64,000 bases of DNA from Streptomyces dioscori (GCF_003024195.1 NZ_KZ679040.1:124001-188000); one strand, 5' to 3'. Counted from the first letter of the stretch, positions 8,980-17,288 are shown. Notes: a model not told the origin generated them from the letters alone. Made by a program: numbers and translations.

Positions 8980-11285
8980 GCAACGACACCGCCACCGCGA
9001 CCACCGCGCAGCCCGGCACCGCACCGGAACCGCCGCCGCACGGCCTCGGCGTGTCCCTGCCGTCCGCGGAGGCCCGCGCCAAGACGGAGGGCACCTTCCC
9101 GTACGCGGCGGACCTGTGGGCCGAGGGCCTCCTGTGGGCCGCCGTCCTGAGATCGCCGCACCCGCACGCGCGCATCCTGTCCGTCGACACCACCCACGCG
9201 CGCGAGATGCCCGGCGTACGGGCCGTCATCACCCACGAGGACGTGCCCGGCACCGCGCTGCTCGGCCGCGGCAGGGCCGACCGCCCGGTGTTCGCCTCCG
9301 ACGTCGTGCGCCACCACGGAGAGGCCATCGCGGCCGTCGCCGCGGACCACCCCGACACCGCGCGCATGGCCGCCGCCGCCGTCATCGTCGAGTACGAGAT
9401 CCTCGACCCGGTGACCGACCCGGAGCAGGCCTTCGAAGCGGAGCCCCTGCACCCCGACGGCAACCTCATCCGCCACATCCCGCTGCGCCACGGCGACCCG
9501 GACGCGGCCGGAGACATCGTCGTCGAGGGCCTCTACCGCATCGGCCGCCAGGACCCGGCCCCGATCGGCGCGGAGGCCGGCCTCGCCGTGCCCCGCCCCG
9601 ACGGCGGGGTCGAGCTCTACGTGGCCTCCACCGACCCGCACACCGACCGCGACACGGCCGCCGCCTGCTACGGCCTGGAACCGGAGCGCGTGAAGGTCGT
9701 CGTCACCGGCGTGCCCGGCGCCACCGCCGACCGCGAGGACCAGGGCTTCCAGCTCCCCCTCGGGCTGCTCGCCCTCAAGACCGGATGCCCGGTCAAGCTG
9801 ACCGCGACCCGCGAAGAATCCTTCCTCGGGCACGTCCACCGGCACCCCACGCTCCTGCGCTACCGCCACCACGCGGACGCCGAGGGCAGGCTGATCAAGG
9901 TCGAGGCGCAGATCCTCCTCGACGCGGGCGCGTACGCCGACACCTCCTCGGAGGCCCTCGCCGCCGCCGTCTCCTTCGCCTGCGGCCCCTACGTCGTCCC
10001 GAACGCCTTCATCGAGGGCTGGGCCGTACGCACCAACAACCCGCCCTCCGGACACGTACGCGGCGAGGGCGCCATGCAGGTGTGCGCCGCCTACGAGGCC
10101 CAGATGGACAAGCTGGCCAAGAAGCTCGGCGTCGACCCGGCCGACCTGCGCCTGCGCAACGTACTGGCCACCGGGGACGTCCTGCCGACCGGCCAGACCG
10201 TCACCTGCCCGGCCCCCGTGGCCGAACTGCTCCAGGCCGTCCAGGAGCACCCGCTGCCCGCCCTCCCCAAGGACACCCCCGAGGACGAGTGGCTGCTCCC
10301 CGGCGGCCCCGAGGGCGCCGGTGAACCCGGTGCCGTACGGCGGGGCGTCGGCTACGCCCTGGGTATGGTCCACATGCTCGGCGCCGAGGGCACCGACGAG
10401 GTCTCGACGGCCACCGTGAAGGTCCACGACGGCATCGCCACCGTGCTCTGCGCGGCCGTGGAGACCGGCCAGGGCTTCACCACGCTGGCCCGGCAGATCG
10501 TCCAGGAGACGCTCGGCATCGACGAGGTCCATGTGGCCTCCGTGGACACCGACCAGCCCCCCGCGGGCCCCAGTGCCCGCGGCCGCCACACCTGGGTGTC
10601 CGGCGGCGCCGTCGAACGGGCCGCCAAGATGGTCCGTACGCAGCTGCTGCAGCCCCTGGCGCACAAGTTCGGCATGTCCACCGAACTGCTCCAGATCACC
10701 GACGGCAAGATCACCTCGTACGACGGCGTGCTGTCGACGACCGTCGCCGAGGCGATGGACGGCAAGGAGCTGTGGGCGACCGCGCAGTGCCGCCCGCACC
10801 CCACCGAGCCGCTGGACGGCGCCGGCCAGGGCGACGCCTTCGTGGGCCTCGCCTTCTGCGCGATCCGCGCGGTGGTGGACGTCGACATCGAGCTGGGCTC
10901 GGTGCGCGTGGTCGAACTGGCGCTCGCCCAGGACGTGGGCCGCATCCTGAACCCCGCGCAGCTCACCGCCCGGATCGAGGCCGGGGTCACGCAGGGCATC
11001 GGCGCGGCGCTGACCGAGAACCTGCGCACCGCGCGCGGTCTCGTCCGCCACCCCGACCTCACCGGGTACTCGCTGCCGACCGCCCTCGACGCCCCCGACA
11101 TCCGCATCGTCAAGCTCGTCGAGGAGCGCGACGTGGTCGCGCCCTTCGGAGCGAAGGCCGTCAGCGCGGTACCCGTCGTCACGTCCCCCGCGGCGGTCGC
11201 GTCCGCGGTCCGGGCGGCCACGGGACGCCCGGTGAACCGGCTGCCGATAAGGCCCCAGGCGGCCGTGGTGACGACGACGCAGTGA
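8976..11285 (+). CDS. Molybdopterin-binding (large) subunit, xanthine dehydrogenase family
   Basis: 769-aa catalytic-subunit homologue. The N-terminal aldehyde oxidase/xanthine dehydrogenase a/b hammerhead domain runs to about residue 140 (ILSVDTTHAREMPGVRAVIT). The molybdopterin domain follows, with GHVRGEGAMQV, ETGQGFTTLARQ and SARGRHTWVSGGAV. Near the C-terminus the family motif G-x-K-G-x-G-E reads G-A-K-A-V-S-A, so the position of the catalytic base glutamate is Ala (about residue 731). Substrate is unknown; either the chemistry is altered or the alignment shifts locally. GTG start overlaps the 2Fe-2S gene stop. Confidence 0.88.
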   Translation: MSNDTATATTAQPGTAPEPPPHGLGVSLPSAEARAKTEGTFPYAADLWAEGLLWAAVLRSPHPHARILSVDTTHAREMPGVRAVITHEDVPGTALLGRGRADRPVFASDVVRHHGEAIAAVAADHPDTARMAAAAVIVEYEILDPVTDPEQAFEAEPLHPDGNLIRHIPLRHGDPDAAGDIVVEGLYRIGRQDPAPIGAEAGLAVPRPDGGVELYVASTDPHTDRDTAAACYGLEPERVKVVVTGVPGATADREDQGFQLPLGLLALKTGCPVKLTATREESFLGHVHRHPTLLRYRHHADAEGRLIKVEAQILLDAGAYADTSSEALAAAVSFACGPYVVPNAFIEGWAVRTNNPPSGHVRGEGAMQVCAAYEAQMDKLAKKLGVDPADLRLRNVLATGDVLPTGQTVTCPAPVAELLQAVQEHPLPALPKDTPEDEWLLPGGPEGAGEPGAVRRGVGYALGMVHMLGAEGTDEVSTATVKVHDGIATVLCAAVETGQGFTTLARQIVQETLGIDEVHVASVDTDQPPAGPSARGRHTWVSGGAVERAAKMVRTQLLQPLAHKFGMSTELLQITDGKITSYDGVLSTTVAEAMDGKELWATAQCRPHPTEPLDGAGQGDAFVGLAFCAIRAVVDVDIELGSVRVVELALAQDVGRILNPAQLTARIEAGVTQGIGAALTENLRTARGLVRHPDLTGYSLPTALDAPDIRIVKLVEERDVVAPFGAKAVSAVPVVTSPAAVASAVRAATGRPVNRLPIRPQAAVVTTTQ

Positions 11286-11574
11286 CCTGACGGCCGGGTC
11301 TGCGTCCGCTGAGCTGCTCGGCGGCGGGACTGACGGCAGGTCAGCGAGAGATCACCGAGAATCCGCTGGTCAGGGCGTTGCTGGGGCGTTGTCAGTGCTG
11401 CCGGGTAGTGTTCTTTTCAGTGGGGGAGGACCGCTGGGCGGCGGGCCGTTCTCCGGGTGTTTCGAGGCGCATCCGGATGCCTCGGCGTGCGTGGCGGCAT
11501 GCCTGGGCGCATGGCTGTGTGCCGCCCGGCCCGGTCCTGCCGGGGGACTGCGAACAACGATCCGCGGGGGAACG

Positions 11575-12795
11575 ATGAGCACGACGGACACCGGCACGGG
11601 CACGGGCAACGGCATCGGCGCTGGCGTAGGCATCGGCGTCGGCGCCAAGAGGATCACTCTGTCCGAGGGCGCACTGGACCCGTACGTCACGCACGCCCCG
11701 ACGCGCCGCTGGCTGACGGGCCCCGGACTGCCGGGCGACAGCGGCCTGTTGACCTTCGAGACCCTGCGCGAGGACGGACTGCGGACGGTGGGGGACTCGA
11801 CGGGGGACCCGGCCGCTCTCCCGCCCGAACTGCGCGACCAGTTGGTGCTCGGCGCGCTGCGGGACCCCGCCGGCACGGAGACGGAGTCGGTGCTGCTCGA
11901 CGGAGCGACGGGCGAGGTGTCCACCACGTTCTTCCTCCACGACCGCCCCGACCTGATGGACCGCGTCCCGCTGGCGCCCTCGCTCCGGACGCTCACGGAC
12001 TTCGTGACGGCGACGGACGAGATGTCCGCGAGGAGCGGCCAGTTCGCGTCCTACGAGGGCCGGTTCGGCCCGAAGGCCGTCACCGCGATGTCACGGCAGC
12101 TGCTGGCGCTGTTCGAGGAGGGCGTCGACGGCGAGGTCCCGCCGTTCTGGAAGATGGCGGCGCTGATCCGCCCGATGGCCCTGGTCGCGGGCCCGCCGGC
12201 CGACGCGGCGCTCGCTCTCGACCTCCCGGCCCGCCTGCTGGACCAGGAGTTCGGGCACGGCCGGGTGGTGCGCTTCGAGGACGTGGACTTCCCCGCCGCC
12301 CTCGCGCACGAGCCGACGCGGCACTTCCTGCGCGAGACGGGTCTGCCCGAGGACGGCTTCCTGTTCCAGCTGGACACGGACGTACCGCTGCCGACGCTCG
12401 CCGAGTACTACGAGGACGAGCGCCCGGACGTGCTCACCCCCGACCAACTCCCGCGACACGCCGACCACTTGATACGCCTGGGCCATCTGATCGAGGACAA
12501 CAGCCTGATCGTCGACGGCGAGACGGGCGCGATCCTTGACTGGAGCGAGCCCGACGCCACGCTGTACGCCCTGAACACGGACGTCTCGACCCTGGCCTTC
12601 ACCCTGTGGCTGCTCCACCGCGAGCGGACGATCGACGAGTCCCTCTCCCACGAGCTGACCGAGGAGGCCTACGACCAGCTCGCCACGACGATGACGCAGA
12701 CCCTGTCGACGGTGGACCCCACGGGCACCGCCCCGGAGTCCGAGTGGCACTACTGGACGGAGATGTTCCAGGACGAGGCCGGAGGAGTGCTCTGA
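11575..12795 (+). CDS. SUKH-4 family protein with two SUKH-like halves
   Basis: 406-aa cytosolic protein. After a Gly/Thr-rich N-terminus (TGTGTGNGIGAG type) come two related halves. THAPTRRWLTGPGLPGDSGLLTF near residue 38 resembles HEPTRHFLRETGLPEDGFLFQL near residue 244, and each is followed by a stretch ending in an acidic segment. This is the layout of Streptomyces SUKH-4 proteins. The SUKH superfamily contains immunity proteins of polymorphic toxins, but no toxin gene is adjacent here, so function is inferred only at family level. ATG chosen with GGGGGA 7 bases upstream. It ends just before the AICE attachment site. Confidence 0.7.
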   Translation: MSTTDTGTGTGNGIGAGVGIGVGAKRITLSEGALDPYVTHAPTRRWLTGPGLPGDSGLLTFETLREDGLRTVGDSTGDPAALPPELRDQLVLGALRDPAGTETESVLLDGATGEVSTTFFLHDRPDLMDRVPLAPSLRTLTDFVTATDEMSARSGQFASYEGRFGPKAVTAMSRQLLALFEEGVDGEVPPFWKMAALIRPMALVAGPPADAALALDLPARLLDQEFGHGRVVRFEDVDFPAALAHEPTRHFLRETGLPEDGFLFQLDTDVPLPTLAEYYEDERPDVLTPDQLPRHADHLIRLGHLIEDNSLIVDGETGAILDWSEPDATLYALNTDVSTLAFTLWLLHRERTIDESLSHELTEEAYDQLATTMTQTLSTVDPTGTAPESEWHYWTEMFQDEAGGVL

Positions 12796-12816
12796 CGCGC
12801 CCGGGAACGCGCTGAA

Positions 12817-12841
12817 CGGCCCCTCACACGCCGCGGGGCCG
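12817..12841 (+). terminator. Possible hairpin terminator after the SUKH-4 gene
   Basis: CGGCCCC (12817-12823) pairs with GGGGCCG (12835-12841) across an 11-nt loop, 21 bases after the stop. No T-tract follows, so only moderate support. Confidence 0.45.
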
Positions 12842-12876
12842 ACCCCCCGAAGGCAGCCGACCCCGACACCGAACCA

Positions 12877-12919
12877 GAGGCCGTGGCGGGAATTGAACCC
12901 ACGTGCCTCGCTTTGCAGG
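12877..12919. other. Left attachment site (43-bp tRNA-Cys 3' fragment)
   Basis: These 43 bases are identical to 30522-30564, which is the 3' half of the intact tRNA-Cys gene from the anticodon loop to just past the discriminator base. Outside the 43 bases the two copies diverge at once. This is the signature of site-specific integration into a tRNA 3' end by a tyrosine recombinase. The copy here is not a functional tRNA. Confidence 0.93.
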
Positions 12920-13514
12920 TTTGTCAGTGCTGATCGGACGGCGGTCCAAACGCATCCACGAGGGTTCAGCCCCGTACATGCACTGCGCCTAGAGGGCTGC
13001 GGCGTACAGGTCTGGACGGTCGCGCACGTGGGCGAACGAGACGGAAACTGAGACGGCTGTCCTATGGCCCTTGAGCCTCGCTGCTAGGCGGAAGCGCTGC
13101 TGCACCAGGCCCCTACTCGCTTGTCCGCCGACGTTCGCAGGGTCCGTGACAGCCCGGAGCCGTCATGCGGGCATCGGTGGCCGCCGACGCAAGTGGACTT
13201 CCTGTTGTCGCAGGTGGGCTGGTCACCGGACATGAACGCGTGACATTGGGAACTGAAGTGGTGTGCAAAGCGTTTCATGAATGTGAGGGCGGGCACGTTG
13301 CTCTCTGAGTGCCCTCAGCTAGCTAAGGGGGCGGTCGGCATAGCATGAAGAAAACGCAAAGGAACACAAGATCTAGATCGCAAAGGTGGCATCTGATGAC
13401 CTCGAACAAAATAGAAGCTGATTAAAGTCCTCAATGGTCCAGCAATGTGCAGTAATCGAACGCGAAAAGGAAGTGTCATGAATCTTATCTCTCATGCGAC
13501 CAGGAGAACATCCC
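12920..13514. other. Left end of the element without a convincing gene
   Basis: Contains the left arm-type repeat (13038-13056) and AT-richer sequence from about 13330. A 70-codon minus-strand frame (13084-13296) has several Cys/His but no recognisable family and a start without a ribosome site. A 23-codon frame from the ATG at 13479, preceded by AAAAGGAAG, overlaps the next gene's start region and could be a coupled leader. Confidence 0.5.
13038..13056 (+). repeat. Left arm-type repeat, candidate integrase binding site
   Basis: GAGACGGAAACTGAGACGG recurs with one difference (GAGACGGGAACTGAGACGG) at 30440-30458, in the same orientation and inside the other end of the element. Each copy holds two GAGACGG units 12 bases apart. 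Placement 118 bp and 63 bp from the core repeats suits arm-type sites of a tyrosine integrase or sites for Xis. Confidence 0.6.
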
Positions 13515-13739
13515 ATGCCCTCAACCCTAGATGGCGACATCAACCTTAAAGGATGTCTTTTCGCTGCCCTTGCTGCGATTGCATCATTCGCAGCGGCCGT
13601 AATTACGTTTCTAACTGCGCGTCTCTTCCATGAGTCCTGGTGGGCCTGCCTGTGTTATGCAGGAACTGTGTTTGTAGGCGCTTTCGGGTTCTTTATGGCT
13701 GTTGTAGCGCTCTATCAGACGGCTAAAGCAAGAAAATAG
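13515..13739 (+). CDS. Small two-TM membrane protein of the element
   Basis: 74 aa from the ATG giving MPSTLDGD, chosen because AGGAG lies 8 bases upstream. Two hydrophobic spans are visible (about residues 11-31 and 40-62) with a short KAKARK-like basic tail predicted inside. Codon use is atypical for Streptomyces (CTA, GTA, AGA, AAA), which suggests recent acquisition. No family recognised. It lies next to, but convergent with, the HEPN gene. A role together with it, for instance as a membrane partner, is conceivable but unsupported. Confidence 0.6.
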   Translation: MPSTLDGDINLKGCLFAALAAIASFAAAVITFLTARLFHESWWACLCYAGTVFVGAFGFFMAVVALYQTAKARK

Positions 13740-13756
13740 GAATCGCTAGGCAGCGG

Positions 13757-13785
13757 GGGTCCTGAGGCTAATATCTTCGGGACCC
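13757..13785. terminator. Possible bidirectional terminator between convergent cargo genes
   Basis: GGGTCC (13757-13762) pairs with GGACCC (13780-13785) around a 17-nt loop and is followed by TTC. It sits between the small membrane protein and the end of the minus-strand HEPN gene. Confidence 0.4.
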
Positions 13786-13839
13786 TTCGCATTTCCGGTA
13801 TAAGCCCTCACGGAGACAGTCCTCGCTCGCTCCGCCTCC

Positions 13840-15480
13840 TTATCCCTCTAGCAACACAGTTTTGCTTCGGTCCTCGGGAGGCATACTAAGCAGTTCCGGC
13901 CTGTCGTGATAAAGGCACCGCAGTCCGTTGATAGCTACGCTGATTACTCTCTGCCGGTTTCTTGCCGCTGCATCTGGGTCAGGCTCCTTCGCGCCATGGA
14001 CCATAGCGCTCCTCACCCCATAGAGCTTATTCAGCTCTTTTTGAAGATCAAGTCGTTTTCCTGAATCTGCTTCGAGAACTTTAGCCAAAGATGCGGTAAC
14101 TCGAAATGTCGTTTCAGTGCGCGTCCCGAACATGTTCTCCCATGCGATGAGGGAATCAATGAGTGCATCGTTGGAGTCTCGACGGGAAGACGCCGCTGAA
14201 AGAATCCTCTTCATGGCGATGTTCAATGATTCTGGATGCTTTTTGCGAATTACGTCATATGTAGCGACCGCGTCCTGAAATTTAGAGGACGGTAGTTCGG
14301 TGTTGGTGGGGGTGTGATCTCCTATACCCCGTTGATTCGTGCCACCCATATTTGTTGGGTCGAGAATCAGTCTAGATTCCTCCTTTGGTGCCAAGAAGTC
14401 GTCACCGTCAGAGCAAAGTAGAAGTGCCAGTCTTACTTTCTCCAGGGAGTACTCAAAGGATCTGAGTGACTCTTCGATTCGCGCACGGTACTTGTTAAAT
14501 GGCTTTGCCCAATCGGCGCCCCCGGGTTCGATGTTGAAGACGTGCAAAACGCGTAGAGGGTAGGTGGTCTCATAGACGGCTCCGCAGTTCCCAACGTTGT
14601 TCAGTAGCATCCCATCTGTTGGGAGAATTCCACGCAGTATGCCATCTGTGAACTGGATTTCCTGGCCTTGTGAAAGACTGACTCCGCTGAGTCCGATGAT
14701 CACTGGCACGTCTACTGGCTGGCTTTCTGCCAGAGATCGGAGGGCGCTTAGGGAATCTTTCAGCGAGGAAATTAGGGATTTAGAGGTTAGTTTCTGCCCG
14801 GCTAGTTGAACCCTCAGCCTTGCATCATAAATTAGACCTGTGAGTACGCCGATTATTTGCCGTGTGCCCCCGTATCCGCTGTTCACTACCCATTCCGATG
14901 ACTCCATTAGGGGGGCCGGATTTTCTTGTTCAGCTGATTGGTTCTTGGGGAACAGCTTAGAGAGCGAAGGGTCTTCCATGAAAAACTGACCTAGCTCTTT
15001 TGATTTAGGATGCTGGGCAATTCCGGCAAGGTTTGACATGAAGAACCCTGAGCTGCTTTGGTTACTAGGCGGCGGAATTAGGTAGACAGGCCATATGTCT
15101 TGCGCAACCACAGCCAGCGCGGCATACACGGCGTCATCTGTTTCCAAATTTTCTGGCGAAATATCGCCACCTGAACTTTTTCGCAGGAACTGAACTAGTG
15201 AAGTGCCCTCGTCTGGGATGTACTGACTCAAAGAGGAGGCAGTGAGAATACTTGCATCAAGCGAGCCGGCGTTAATTGAGCCTAGCGCCAGAGAAGTTAG
15301 GATGTTCAAAACAGATTGATCTGCTCGTCCCGAAATTCCGTTCAAGTCTTCCTGCTCTGGAATGGCGAGAACGTAGCGAATAAAATCACTTCCATAGGTT
15401 GCAGTGAGCAACCCTTCAATATCGATCACTGTGTCGCCTCTGGATTTACGCAGGAAGAGTGATGGATGACAGTAGTACAC
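13840..15480 (-). CDS. HEPN domain protein (ApeA-like C-terminus), putative defence cargo
   Basis: 546 aa if started at the GTG at 15480; an in-frame GTG at 15429 preceded by AGAGG may be the true start (529 aa). The first 350 or so residues match nothing I recognise. The last 110 residues look like the Apea-like HEPN fold: helices around LIDSLIAWENMFG, then RVTASLAKVLE and LNKLYGVRSAMVHG, which supplies the R-x4-H motif (about residues 489-494) typical of HEPN RNases. HEPN proteins cleave RNA in phage defence and toxin systems. Codon use and GC are clearly unlike the transfer genes. It is 13 bases downstream of the GNAT gene on the same strand. Confidence 0.72.
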   Translation of the reverse strand: MYYCHPSLFLRKSRGDTVIDIEGLLTATYGSDFIRYVLAIPEQEDLNGISGRADQSVLNILTSLALGSINAGSLDASILTASSLSQYIPDEGTSLVQFLRKSSGGDISPENLETDDAVYAALAVVAQDIWPVYLIPPPSNQSSSGFFMSNLAGIAQHPKSKELGQFFMEDPSLSKLFPKNQSAEQENPAPLMESSEWVVNSGYGGTRQIIGVLTGLIYDARLRVQLAGQKLTSKSLISSLKDSLSALRSLAESQPVDVPVIIGLSGVSLSQGQEIQFTDGILRGILPTDGMLLNNVGNCGAVYETTYPLRVLHVFNIEPGGADWAKPFNKYRARIEESLRSFEYSLEKVRLALLLCSDGDDFLAPKEESRLILDPTNMGGTNQRGIGDHTPTNTELPSSKFQDAVATYDVIRKKHPESLNIAMKRILSAASSRRDSNDALIDSLIAWENMFGTRTETTFRVTASLAKVLEADSGKRLDLQKELNKLYGVRSAMVHGAKEPDPDAAARNRQRVISVAINGLRCLYHDRPELLSMPPEDRSKTVLLEG

Positions 15481-15493
15481 TCATCAAGTGAAG

Positions 15494-16099
15494 TCACTCC
15501 ATTTCATGAATTCCTCCGAAGTCGTTGTGCATTTGAGGTTTCGGGGACACGGGCAGAAGATCGTTCGGTAGCGCAAGCTCTCCTGCTGGCCGCTGAGCAA
15601 GCCAACCCGAACGCCTATGGGGTGGTGCTTCCGTGCGAACGTGCTTGAACCCGAGTCGCTCGTAATATGCGTGCAGGCCCGTATTCGTGCGCCACGTGTC
15701 GATGCGTACCCATGTCCGTCCCTCCAGTCCTGCGAGACGGGACATCCAGTCGACGACGCGCGTGCCGAGGTGTCGGCCTGAGGCTCCCCGAGCAACGATC
15801 AGCTTGTAGAGGTAGAGCGCGGTTTCCGGCTGGTCGGCGTCTGTCCAGAAGTCTCGGTCGACGACGCCCCGACTGACGGTCGCGAGCACCTGCTGATACT
15901 CACCGACCACGACCCATGCACGCCCTTCGTCGATGTTGGCGTGCCACTTGTCGATTGCTCGCTTGCCCGTTTCCGGGTCGCTCCACTGGTCGGTGCCCTT
16001 GGTGCGCAGCCACTCTTCCGCCTCTGTACGAAGCGTCATGAGGGCGGGTACGTCCTCCGCCGCTGCGGGGCGGAGGTACTCAGTCCGTGCTGACTTCAT
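15494..16099 (-). CDS. GNAT family N-acetyltransferase
   Basis: 201 aa starting at MKSARTEYLRPA, which overlaps the end of the GntR gene by 20 bases. The GNAT fold is indicated by YLRPAAAEDVPALMTL at the start, LYLYKLIVARGASGRHLGTRVVDW (acetyl-CoA binding segment, motif A) in the middle, and AYYERLGFKHVRTE (motif B) near residue 160. Substrate unknown. A GntR-GNAT pair next to the transfer operon is common in AICEs, so it may be ancient cargo. The last 40 residues, after HRRSGW, look unrelated to the GNAT fold. Confidence 0.85.
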   Translation of the reverse strand: MKSARTEYLRPAAAEDVPALMTLRTEAEEWLRTKGTDQWSDPETGKRAIDKWHANIDEGRAWVVVGEYQQVLATVSRGVVDRDFWTDADQPETALYLYKLIVARGASGRHLGTRVVDWMSRLAGLEGRTWVRIDTWRTNTGLHAYYERLGFKHVRTEAPPHRRSGWLAQRPAGELALPNDLLPVSPKPQMHNDFGGIHEME

Positions 16100-16856
16100 A
16101 GAGGATCTTGTGCCTGTCTCCGGGAAGGATGGTGACCATGCAGCGGAGGGGGCGGCCATCCGCGTCGTAGCCTGTTCGGGTGTGCTCCGCTACCGGCGTT
16201 GCCGCAGGTAGGGCAAGTAGTTCGGCCTCCTGTCGAGTCGGCATACGCACCGCAATCTCATCTGTGTACTTGGCTTGCACGAGTCCGATGGAAGCCAGGA
16301 TGCCCCCAGGAGCGGAGACGTCGCGAGGCTCCATCAATGGAGTGCCGGCCACGAGTTCCTGAGGAAAGTACGAGTCGGCGAGCGCGTACGGCCTGCTGTC
16401 GACATACCGAATGCGCTTCCGTGCAACGGCCAAACCGTCCTCGGGGAGATTGAGGCACTCGCGAACGTGGAGCGGGGGTTCCACGATGGACACGGTGATG
16501 TCCTGACGCGGTGCCTTCCCTCCCTCCGCTACAGCACTTGCCCACTGGTCACCTGCGGTTTGACCCTCTACCGCGTTGGCGTGACGACTCCGGCTCTCCA
16601 GGGTCGTCCAGTTCCACACGACGGGTGGGTAATCCTCGCGGACGTACTTTCCTTGACCTTGCCCGGTGACCACCAGCCCTTCCTCAATCAGGAGGCGCAC
16701 ACCGGCCCGGATGGTCTCGCGGCTGTAGCCGTACTCGGTCATCATCTTGGACTCGCTCGGGAGCGCCTCACCTCCCTTCAGGTCTCCGGAACTGATCCGT
16801 TCGCGCAGGTCATAGGCGATTTCCTGGGACTTGGTCATCCCGCGTCGCATCGACAT
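16080..16856 (-). CDS. GntR/UTRA transcriptional regulator of the element (KorSA-like role)
   Basis: 258 aa. N-terminal GntR winged helix: IAYDLRERISSGDLKGGEALPSE, then YSRETIRAGVRLLIEEGLV. C-terminal UTRA-type ligand domain from about residue 95 (VARKRIRYVDSRPYALADSYFP). Start ATG with GGAAGGGA 5 bases upstream. It is transcribed away from the transfer genes, as KorSA is in pSAM2, where a GntR protein silences transfer and excision. By analogy this protein should repress the divergent operon and itself through the two repeats at 16875-16965. Confidence 0.88.
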   Translation of the reverse strand: MSMRRGMTKSQEIAYDLRERISSGDLKGGEALPSESKMMTEYGYSRETIRAGVRLLIEEGLVVTGQGQGKYVREDYPPVVWNWTTLESRSRHANAVEGQTAGDQWASAVAEGGKAPRQDITVSIVEPPLHVRECLNLPEDGLAVARKRIRYVDSRPYALADSYFPQELVAGTPLMEPRDVSAPGGILASIGLVQAKYTDEIAVRMPTRQEAELLALPAATPVAEHTRTGYDADGRPLRCMVTILPGDRHKILYEVSTD

Positions 16857-16874
16857 TGCATCCCTTCCGCTCCA

Positions 16875-16965
16875 ACTCCTCCGTACAAGTTAGACCAGGG
16901 GGCTTGACTCTCCAAGTCCCGGTGGGGCAACCTCATGTCACGGCACTCCTCCAGACAAGCTAGAC
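16875..16965. promoter_or_regulatory. Two direct repeats, candidate operators of the GntR regulator
   Basis: Two 21-bp near-copies (16875-16895 and 16945-16965; 18 of 21 positions identical), each reading ACTCCTCC, two variable bases, ACAAG, one variable base, TAGAC. They are 70 bases apart, close to seven helical turns, immediately upstream of the gntR start. The ACAAG-(T/C)TAGA core has the look of GntR operators. Confidence 0.6.
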
Positions 16966-17047
16966 GGGGTGTCACGTACGACTCTGCCGTACAGGCTGCG
17001 TCCGGAGGAAAGCCCGAGGGGGTGAGTACGAAGGCAGCGCCGGTTCC

Positions 17048-17096
17048 TTGAGAACTCAACAGCGTGCTTTGAACTTTGACGGGGCTTGACCCCGTC
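17048..17096 (+). promoter_or_regulatory. rRNA-leader-like motif and hairpin in the transfer operon leader
   Basis: TTGAGAACTCAACAGCGTGC (17048-17067) closely resembles, from memory, the sequence just before 16S rRNA in Streptomyces, a region involved in antitermination and processing. It is followed by a 7-bp hairpin (17078-17084 with 17090-17096). The rest of the 432-bp gap between gntR and the first transfer gene holds the operators and stem-loop copy 1. Confidence 0.5.
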
Positions 17097-17215
17097 CCCG
17101 TGGCGGCCGGGTGACGACCGTCGGCCCCGGTATCCAGCCGTGAAGGGCGCGGAATCGACTTCCGCCCGGGGTCACTGGGCCTGCCGCGACGTGTGGCGTC
17201 GGCTCTCATCTCCGG

Positions 17216-17252
17216 ATGCGGTGGCACTCCCGGACAGGACAGCCCGCCGCGT
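17216..17252 (+). ncRNA. Recurring stem-loop, copy 1
   Basis: Loop CACTCCCGGACAGGACAGC (17225-17243) closed by a 7-bp stem (one G-U pair) extended by U-G and A-U. TCCCGAC follows about 10 bases later, then the ribosome site of the DUF4097-like gene. Same loop as copies at 18098, 23367 and 27541, with different stem sequences. Confidence 0.65.
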
Positions 17253-17288
17253 TCGGTCTTCTTCCCGACACAGTCAAGGGGTTCATCC

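Noticed and set aside
5134-9024. A very long open frame on the minus strand opposite the hexosaminidase and xanthine dehydrogenase genes
   Set aside because: Antisense shadow of high-GC coding DNA. The plus strand carries well-conserved proteins across the same bases and the antisense product is Arg/Gly/Ala-rich without motifs.
12877-12919. A second tRNA gene at the left end of the element
   Set aside because: Only the 3' half of tRNA-Cys is present; the D arm and acceptor 5' strand are missing. It is the attachment site.
13084-13296. 70-codon minus-strand frame with several Cys and His
   Set aside because: No ribosome site at its start, no recognisable family, and it lies in a region with att-related repeats; not supported as a gene.
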